Assembly: GCA_945949475.1 (NCBI GenBank)
Contig: CAMFET010000016.1
Coordinates: 1 to 10,643, forward strand
DNA length: 10,643 bases
Reading direction: 5' to 3'
Origin: an uncultured Phascolarctobacterium sp.
Lineage (GTDB): Bacteria; Bacillota; Negativicutes; Acidaminococcales; Acidaminococcaceae
Shown here: positions 6,206-10,643 of the stretch, one piece after another
How positions within the stretch are numbered: the stretch's first letter is position 1
Layout of the letters: each line of letters begins with the position of its first letter
The notes under the pieces: generated by a model
Told to the model about the DNA's origin: nothing
Seen by the model: the letters and a program-made list of their open reading frames with translations, nothing else
Databases searched by the model: none
Position numbers and translations under genes: made by a program

Positions 6206-7253
6206 GAACTAATTCCATCTTTGGATTCGGATTATACTTACGTCCAGCCTTAGCACAGTCCTTGCCATTAACCTTAACAATATCGGCAGTGAAGTTAATA
6301 TTGCCATCGAAGAAGGAAGAGCCTACAGCGTAGGTATCAACCGGCACGCCCATTTCCTCAAAGGCGGCTACACGGGCAGCATCAAAGCCGCCGGAAACGA
6401 TAATCTTAACATGGTTGAAGCCTTCGGCATCGAGGGCACGGCGCACATTGCACACCAGCTCCTTGCAGACACCGGTGGGCTTAAAGGTGCCGATTTGGGT
6501 CCACAAGCTTTTATCCACCATGGAGCCGGAGGTATCGAGACGCACACCAGCCAGCTTTTTACCCAGCTTACGAGCTACAGCGAGGGAGGTGTTAACGCAG
6601 TCATTATCAAAGTCAACTAAAGCAATGCGGGCAATGGAAGGGTCCACATATTTATCAAAGGCCGAGGTTGCAGCTACGGTGTCACCATTATAGGAAGCAA
6701 TGAGTGCGTGGGGAATAGTGCCCAAGCCCTTGCCCTGGCTGGCCTTAGCGTTGGCATCGGTGGAAAAGCCCTTGATGCCGCCGATTTTAGCAGCATAACC
6801 ATCGGACTCCTGAGTTTGATAAATATCATAACGAGCGGGGAAGAAGAGCACGGGCTTGCCGTTGGCAGCCTTCACTACCTTACGCACGTTGGTAGCGATA
6901 CGGCTTTGACGAGCCAAAATACCCAAATAAATAGTTTCCAAATGAGCAAAATCCTGGTAATCGCCTTCAATAGTCATCACAGTTTCCCATTCCTCTACTT
7001 CATCACCATCATGCAGAGAATGGATTACGATGTTTTCCGGATGGAAGGCACAGGTTTTCAGCAGGGCAATAACCTCATCGGTACCGCAAACCACAACATT
7101 GTCACGAGCAAAAATTTGCATCAAAACGCGCGGATGATAGTTGTCGCCATTTAAGATTTCTGCAGAGCGCAGGAAATAAGCATCTGTGTAATAACCAGCT
7201 TTAATTTGTTCTACAGGAAAGCTAAAGCTTTCAACAGGTAGTCTGTTTGCCAT
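6201..7253 (-). CDS. pncB: Nicotinate phosphoribosyltransferase
   Basis: A 350-residue enzyme that condenses nicotinate with phosphoribosyl pyrophosphate to nicotinate mononucleotide, the entry step of the Preiss-Handler NAD salvage route in the cytoplasm. The reading frame extends 24 residues upstream to 7325, but GGGAGG (complement of 7262-7267) lies eight bases before the ATG at 7253, and that extension crosses the promoter, so I use 7253. Recognisable segments are 'AGYYTDAYFLRSAEIL' (19-34), 'FFPARYD' (137-143), 'GTIPHALIAS' (178-187) with a candidate active-site His182, 'VRLDTSG', and 'IIVSGGFD' with the following glycine-rich phosphate-binding stretch. It belongs to the shorter bacterial/archaeal form rather than the roughly 400-residue E. 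coli PncB form; the symbol is therefore functional, not a claim of orthology. A terminator separates it from hydF downstream. Confidence 0.92.
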   Translation of the reverse strand: MANRLPVESFSFPVEQIKAGYYTDAYFLRSAEILNGDNYHPRVLMQIFARDNVVVCGTDEVIALLKTCAFHPENIVIHSLHDGDEVEEWETVMTIEGDYQDFAHLETIYLGILARQSRIATNVRKVVKAANGKPVLFFPARYDIYQTQESDGYAAKIGGIKGFSTDANAKASQGKGLGTIPHALIASYNGDTVAATSAFDKYVDPSIARIALVDFDNDCVNTSLAVARKLGKKLAGVRLDTSGSMVDKSLWTQIGTFKPTGVCKELVCNVRRALDAEGFNHVKIIVSGGFDAARVAAFEEMGVPVDTYAVGSSFFDGNINFTADIVKVNGKDCAKAGRKYNPNPKMELVQ

Positions 7254-7298
7254 TTTTAGGGCCTCCCAAAAATTTTCTTTCTTTACTACATTCCAGCA

Positions 7299-7326
7299 TT
7301 GAATGTTATTAAAAATATGATACAAT
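7299..7326 (+). promoter_or_regulatory. Promoter of the MGDG-synthase-like gene
   Basis: TTGAAT (7299-7304) and TACAAT (7321-7326) are 16 bases apart on the plus strand. The predicted start is near 7333, giving a leader of roughly 63 bases before the ATG at 7396. The box pair mirrors the leftward promoter, which uses the same -35 hexamer. Confidence 0.65.
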
Positions 7327-7332
7327 AATAAC
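7305..7332. repeat. Inverted repeat inside the divergent promoter, possible operator
   Basis: GTTATTA (7305-7311) and TAATAAC (7326-7332) form an exact seven-base inverted repeat with a 14-base centre that contains both overlapping -10 boxes. The dyad spacing would suit a dimeric DNA-binding regulator, but AT-rich repeats of this size can arise by chance. Confidence 0.4.
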
Positions 7333-7345
7333 GCTGCTTATTCAA
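7317..7345 (-). promoter_or_regulatory. Promoter of the NAPRTase gene
   Basis: Read on the minus strand, TTGAAT (complement of 7340-7345) and TATCAT (complement of 7317-7322) are 17 bases apart. The predicted start is near 7310, giving a leader of about 57 bases. Its -10 box overlaps that of the rightward promoter by two bases. Confidence 0.72.
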
Positions 7346-7395
7346 GCCCTATAAGTGCTTTTTGTGTTCTTTTTTTATGAAGTGGTGATGTAAGT

Positions 7396-8547
7396 ATGAG
7401 TAATATAAGAAAAAAATATACGGTGCTATTGCTATCCGCTCCCATTGGCTCGGGGCATCGCTTGGCTGCAGAAGCCTTACGCGAGGCCTTGAGTGAGCAA
7501 GCTGATGTGGAAGTGGTGCATGGTAATGTGTTTGATTTTTTTCCACATTTTTTGGGTAGTACCTTTTTGCGCACGTATTTGTGGATTTTGGGCTGCTGTC
7601 CGTGGCTGTACGAGCTGGCCTATAAATGGGGCAATCAGCAAAGCGGCTCCTTGTGGCTGCGTAGCCTGATCAACCGCAGCTTGGCCTTGCTTGGTAGCAG
7701 CTATTTACAGCGTGTGCGCCCCGATGCGGTAATTGCAACCCATGCCACGCCAGCAGGCATCATGTGTTATTATAAAGAAAAGCATCCCGAGATTTTTTTG
7801 GGTGCTGTGGTGACGGATTTTACTGTGCACAAATGGTGGCTGTGTAACGGTGTGGATGCGTATTTTGTGGCTGATGCACGCCTGAAGGAAAAAATCACCG
7901 TGCCCACGCAGGTGCAGGCCTTTGGCATACCGCTGCGCCAAGACTTTCGAAGGTTTGATAGCTTTGACTACGACGCTTGCCGCAAGCAGTATGGCTGGAC
8001 CAGTGAGGAAAGGGTGTGCCTGGTGATGGGCGGGGGCGAAGGCCTATTGCCCATGGAGGAAATACTCCTAGCCTTGCAGAAAAAATCTATTGCTGGCCTG
8101 CGCCTAGTAGCGATTACGGGAAATAATGCTAAGCTGGAGCAAAAGCTGCGCGAGCGCTTTGCCGTGGCAGCAGGTGCAGCTGAGCAGAATGTAGCTGGCA
8201 GTGCCACTCCTATTGAGATATATGGCTTTCGTCAGGATGTGCCCCAGCTGCTAGCAGGCGCTGATATGATTATTACGAAGGCGGGCGGCTTGACCTGCGC
8301 TGAAGTTTTGGCCACTGGCTTAGAGCTTTTCATATATAAGCCCTTGCCGGGGCAGGAAAGAGGCAATGCTGCTTTTTTAGAGCAGTATTATCAGGCCAAG
8401 GTTTGCGATGGACTGGAGCAGCTAGTGCATGCTGTAGCTGCTGCGAGCTGCCAAAAGGGAGCAAAGCAGGGGAAAAAGCCCTTGGGTAATCGATTGGCTG
8501 CGATGCAAATCGCAGAGTTTGTGCTAGAAAAAATAAAGAGCAAATAA
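7396..8547 (+). CDS. MGDG synthase/UgtP-like glycosyltransferase (GT28 family)
   Basis: A 383-residue GT-B enzyme starting at ATG 7396, six bases after GGTGAT (7384-7389). The N-terminal domain opens with the MGDG_synth glycine loop, 'LLLSAPIGSGHRLAAEAL' (11-28; GSGH at 18-21), which handles the lipid acceptor side in relatives. The C-terminal GT28 domain (about 200-370) has 'VMGGGEGL', 'TKAGGLTCAEVL' (294-305, with Glu303) and PGQERGN (318-324), the nucleotide-sugar binding face shared with MurG. Characterised relatives are the Bacillus UgtP/YpfP diacylglycerol glucosyltransferases and plant galactolipid synthases, which transfer hexose from UDP-sugars to diacylglycerol at the inner membrane leaflet. 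The lipid product here is unproven: some MGDG_synth-like proteins in bacteria have other acceptors. It is divergent from the NAPRTase gene and is followed by the separate dprA promoter. Confidence 0.88.
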   Translation: MSNIRKKYTVLLLSAPIGSGHRLAAEALREALSEQADVEVVHGNVFDFFPHFLGSTFLRTYLWILGCCPWLYELAYKWGNQQSGSLWLRSLINRSLALLGSSYLQRVRPDAVIATHATPAGIMCYYKEKHPEIFLGAVVTDFTVHKWWLCNGVDAYFVADARLKEKITVPTQVQAFGIPLRQDFRRFDSFDYDACRKQYGWTSEERVCLVMGGGEGLLPMEEILLALQKKSIAGLRLVAITGNNAKLEQKLRERFAVAAGAAEQNVAGSATPIEIYGFRQDVPQLLAGADMIITKAGGLTCAEVLATGLELFIYKPLPGQERGNAAFLEQYYQAKVCDGLEQLVHAVAAASCQKGAKQGKKPLGNRLAAMQIAEFVLEKIKSK

Positions 8548-8564
8548 ATGTTTTTATTTTATAC

Positions 8565-8593
8565 TTGACCATTACGTCTTTCTTCATTATAAT
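8565..8593 (+). promoter_or_regulatory. Promoter of the dprA-topA operon
   Basis: TTGACC (8565-8570) and a perfect TATAAT (8588-8593) are spaced by 17 bases. The predicted start is near 8600, 39 bases before the preferred dprA start codon. This looks like a strong constitutive sigma-A promoter. Confidence 0.88.
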
Positions 8594-8638
8594 GGAAACG
8601 AATTAGTAACCATGCTACAGAGTTTGAGGACGGATGAG

Positions 8639-9793
8639 ATGGACAAGATGAATAAAATAGATACAGAAGATATTGTATATTTGGCTGCTATTTTGGCAAC
8701 TACTGGCTTAGGTCGAGCTAAGCTGCCGGCATTGGTGCAGGCATTGGGGTCGGCACAGGCTGTGTTTGAGGCTCAGCCCCAGCAGCTAATAGCGACTGGC
8801 TTAGTGAGTGACGCTGCCGCGGCAACCTTTATTAGCAAAAGACGCAGCGACCTGCCCCAAAGGCTAGCACGCTTTTGTCAGCTAGAAGGGGTGCGCTTAA
8901 TTTGCTATACAAGCGCGGAATATCCCAAGTCCTTGCTGCGTATTGCTGATCCGCCTTTGGTGCTCTATGTAAAGGGTAGCTTGCCCAAGGCTGGCTATTG
9001 CCTAGCAGTGGTGGGCTCGCGTGCTTGCACTGAGTATGGCAAGAAGGCTGCCAAGCTTTTTACCAAGGATTTGGCGGGGCGCGGCATTCCGATTATTAGC
9101 GGTGGTGCGCGTGGAATTGATACCATAGCTCATGAAGCCTGCTTGAGTGTGGGCGGGACAACTGTTGCTGTTTTGGGCTGCGGCTTAAATATTGCTTATC
9201 CTGAAGAAAATGCCAGCCTTTTTCAGCGTATTGTGAATCAGGGAGGGGCACTGGTTAGCGAATATGCTCCCGGCACCCAGCCCTTGGCCAAGAACTTCCC
9301 CGCTCGCAACCGTATTATTGTGGGCTTATCCCAAGGTGTTTTAGTAGCCGAGGCTAAGCTTAAAAGTGGTGCTATTATCACTGCTAATATAGCGGCGGAT
9401 GAGGGGCGCGAGGTTTATTGCGTGCCCGGTAATATCTTTGATAAAACGAGCCTGGGCTGCCATGAGCTGATCCGCACCGGAGCTAAGCTGGTGGATACGC
9501 CCCAGGATATTTTAGAGGATAAGGTACAATGGGAGCTGGCACAGCGTGAAAGATTGGTGCAGCCATCCATATTTGACTTTGCGACTGATGCTGAAAAGCA
9601 GGAGGAGCAGGCTCCGCTGACTTCGGAGCTGGGCTCGAAGCTATTGTCACTGCTGCAGGGTGGCAGCTTGTCCTTAGAGGAGCTGGTGGAGGGCAGTGGT
9701 ACTGACTTCGCTAGTGTGAGCATGGAGCTTTTAGAGCTGCAGGGAGCTGGTTTAATCAACCAAAATCAAGCCCTGCGCTACTACCGTAGGTAG
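8639..9793 (+). CDS. dprA: DNA-processing protein DprA
   Basis: A 384-residue protein from ATG 8639, chosen because GAGGA (8626-8630) lies eight bases upstream; ATG 8612 is in frame but has no ribosome binding site, and ATG 8648 is also possible. DprA binds single-stranded DNA entering the cell during transformation and loads RecA; many non-competent bacteria keep it too. The N-terminal helix-hairpin-helix/SAM-like region (about 10-70) precedes a Rossmann-type domain with VVGSR (124-128), SGGARGID (154-161), VAVLGCGL, the 'NFPARNRIIVGLS' segment and 'AKLKSGAIITA'. A C-terminal winged-helix domain (about 335-384) ends in 'LLELQGAGLINQ'. The length agrees with the longer, three-domain DprA forms. 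It is joined to topA by an 11-base gap, a gene pair common in Firmicutes and many other bacteria. Confidence 0.96.
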   Translation: MDKMNKIDTEDIVYLAAILATTGLGRAKLPALVQALGSAQAVFEAQPQQLIATGLVSDAAAATFISKRRSDLPQRLARFCQLEGVRLICYTSAEYPKSLLRIADPPLVLYVKGSLPKAGYCLAVVGSRACTEYGKKAAKLFTKDLAGRGIPIISGGARGIDTIAHEACLSVGGTTVAVLGCGLNIAYPEENASLFQRIVNQGGALVSEYAPGTQPLAKNFPARNRIIVGLSQGVLVAEAKLKSGAIITANIAADEGREVYCVPGNIFDKTSLGCHELIRTGAKLVDTPQDILEDKVQWELAQRERLVQPSIFDFATDAEKQEEQAPLTSELGSKLLSLLQGGSLSLEELVEGSGTDFASVSMELLELQGAGLINQNQALRYYRR

Positions 9794-9804
9794 GGGGAAA
9801 TGAG

Positions 9805-10643
9805 ATGACGATGAATCTGGTTATCGTGGAATCACCCACGAAATCCAAGACTATAGAAAAATTTTTAGGAAAAAATTATAAGGTTACAGCTTCGATGGGG
9901 CATTTGCGTGATTTGCCCAAAAGCACCTTCGGTGTGGATGTAGAGCATGATTTTGAGCCTAAATATATCAATATTCGTGGCAAGGGCGATTTAATTAAAG
10001 AGCTGAAGGCCTTGGCTAAAAAAGCGGATAAAGTATATCTGGCAACTGACCCTGACCGTGAGGGCGAGGCCATTAGCTGGCATTTGGCGCATATTTTGGA
10101 TTTGGATGAACAGCAAAACTGTCGCATTGAATTCCACGAGATCACTGGTGCTGCAGTTAAGGACGCTATTAAGCATCCTCGTACCATTGATATGGATATG
10201 GTCAATGCGCAGCAGGCTCGCCGTATTCTAGACCGTATCGTGGGCTATGAGCTGAGCCCATTATTATGGCGCAAGGTGCGCAAGGGCTTGAGTGCAGGCC
10301 GTGTGCAATCTGTAGCCGTAAAAATTGTGGCCGATAGGGATCGTGAAATCGAAGCCTTTGTGCCCGAGGAATACTGGACGCTGAATGCCAAGCTGCGCGA
10401 AAATGCCAAGGCTCCAATTTTTGAAGCGGAGGCTGTGAAATACAAGGGTAAGAAGCTGGAGCTAAAAAATGCTGAGCAGGCACATGCTGCTGAGGCTGCC
10501 CTGAATAAAGCGCAATACATTGTTAGCAAGGCAGAGCGCAAGGAGCGCAAGCGTCATCCCGTGCCGCCCTTTACGACCTCTAATTTGCAGCAGGAGGCCA
10601 ATAAAAAGCTGAATTTTTCTGCGAAAAAGACGATGATGGTGGC
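9805..10643 (+). CDS. topA: DNA topoisomerase I, N-terminal part (cut by window end)
   Basis: The first 279 residues of a type IA topoisomerase, which relaxes negative supercoils by single-strand passage. I choose ATG 9805, seven bases after GGGGG (9793-9797), giving MTMNLVIVESPTKSK; ATG 9811 is the alternative. The TOPRIM domain (about 4-120) carries the catalytic/metal residues Glu9 (VESPTK) and Asp82, Asp84 and Glu86 (DPDREGE). Next come 'NAQQARRILDRIVGYELSP' and 'GLSAGRVQSVA', the start of the gate-forming domain. The active-site tyrosine lies beyond the window edge, so its presence cannot be checked. The gene begins 11 bases after the dprA stop and has no promoter of its own in between, so it is probably expressed from the promoter at 8565. 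Confidence 0.97.
   Translation, partial: MTMNLVIVESPTKSKTIEKFLGKNYKVTASMGHLRDLPKSTFGVDVEHDFEPKYINIRGKGDLIKELKALAKKADKVYLATDPDREGEAISWHLAHILDLDEQQNCRIEFHEITGAAVKDAIKHPRTIDMDMVNAQQARRILDRIVGYELSPLLWRKVRKGLSAGRVQSVAVKIVADRDREIEAFVPEEYWTLNAKLRENAKAPIFEAEAVKYKGKKLELKNAEQAHAAEAALNKAQYIVSKAERKERKRHPVPPFTTSNLQQEANKKLNFSAKKTMMV

Noticed and set aside
7254..7325. 24-residue N-terminal extension of the NAPRTase
   Set aside because: It crosses the leftward promoter and has no ribosome binding site, whereas ATG 7253 has GGGAGG.
8542..8560. Terminator after the MGDG-synthase-like gene
   Set aside because: The AAATAAA/TTTATTT pairing is purely A-T and too weak to call an intrinsic terminator.
1..10643. 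Mobile elements, CRISPR arrays, tRNAs, toxin-antitoxin or defence genes
   Set aside because: No transposase, terminal repeats, regularly spaced repeats, cloverleaf or defence-type protein is visible on either strand.

Overview
The window looks like an ordinary chromosomal stretch of a strictly anaerobic, low-to-moderate GC Firmicute. HydF, an [FeFe]-hydrogenase maturase, implies anaerobic hydrogen metabolism. The dprA-topA order, the purine-rich ribosome binding sites and the sigma-A-like promoters with 17-base spacers fit Firmicutes. The RNase P RNA looks A-type rather than Bacillus B-type, and together with general codon and protein flavour this makes a Negativicutes relative (Acidaminococcus/Phascolarctobacterium-like) my best guess. 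That placement is inference.

Layout. Bases 1-248 are the tail of a thiE-like thiamine-phosphate synthase. Bases 343-2403 encode an EF-G paralogue (FusA2 type), closed by a strong UUCG-loop terminator. Bases 2602-2952 are rnpB with a near-consensus promoter and its own terminator; a DPM1/GtrB-type glycosyltransferase starts only 18 bases after the terminator. A promoter at 3988-4016 drives a secreted peptidoglycan hydrolase (PG-binding plus NlpC/P60). Two strong hairpins separate it from two leftward genes, nicotinate phosphoribosyltransferase (upstream) and hydF (downstream). A compact divergent promoter region at 7299-7345 separates the NAPRTase from a rightward MGDG-synthase/UgtP-like glycosyltransferase. 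A promoter at 8565-8593 starts a dprA-topA operon, with topA cut by the window end.

Functions are mostly housekeeping: translation (EF-G2), tRNA maturation (RNase P), NAD salvage, topology and DNA processing, and envelope work (two glycosyltransferases and one peptidoglycan hydrolase). Only dprA-topA looks like a clear operon. No mobile element, CRISPR array, tRNA, defence system or obviously novel multi-gene system is visible. The points worth a second look are the EF-G paralogue that lacks the P-loop lysine, two genes (the GtrB-like glycosyltransferase and hydF) whose ribosome binding sites sit directly behind intrinsic terminators, and the symmetric divergent promoter.
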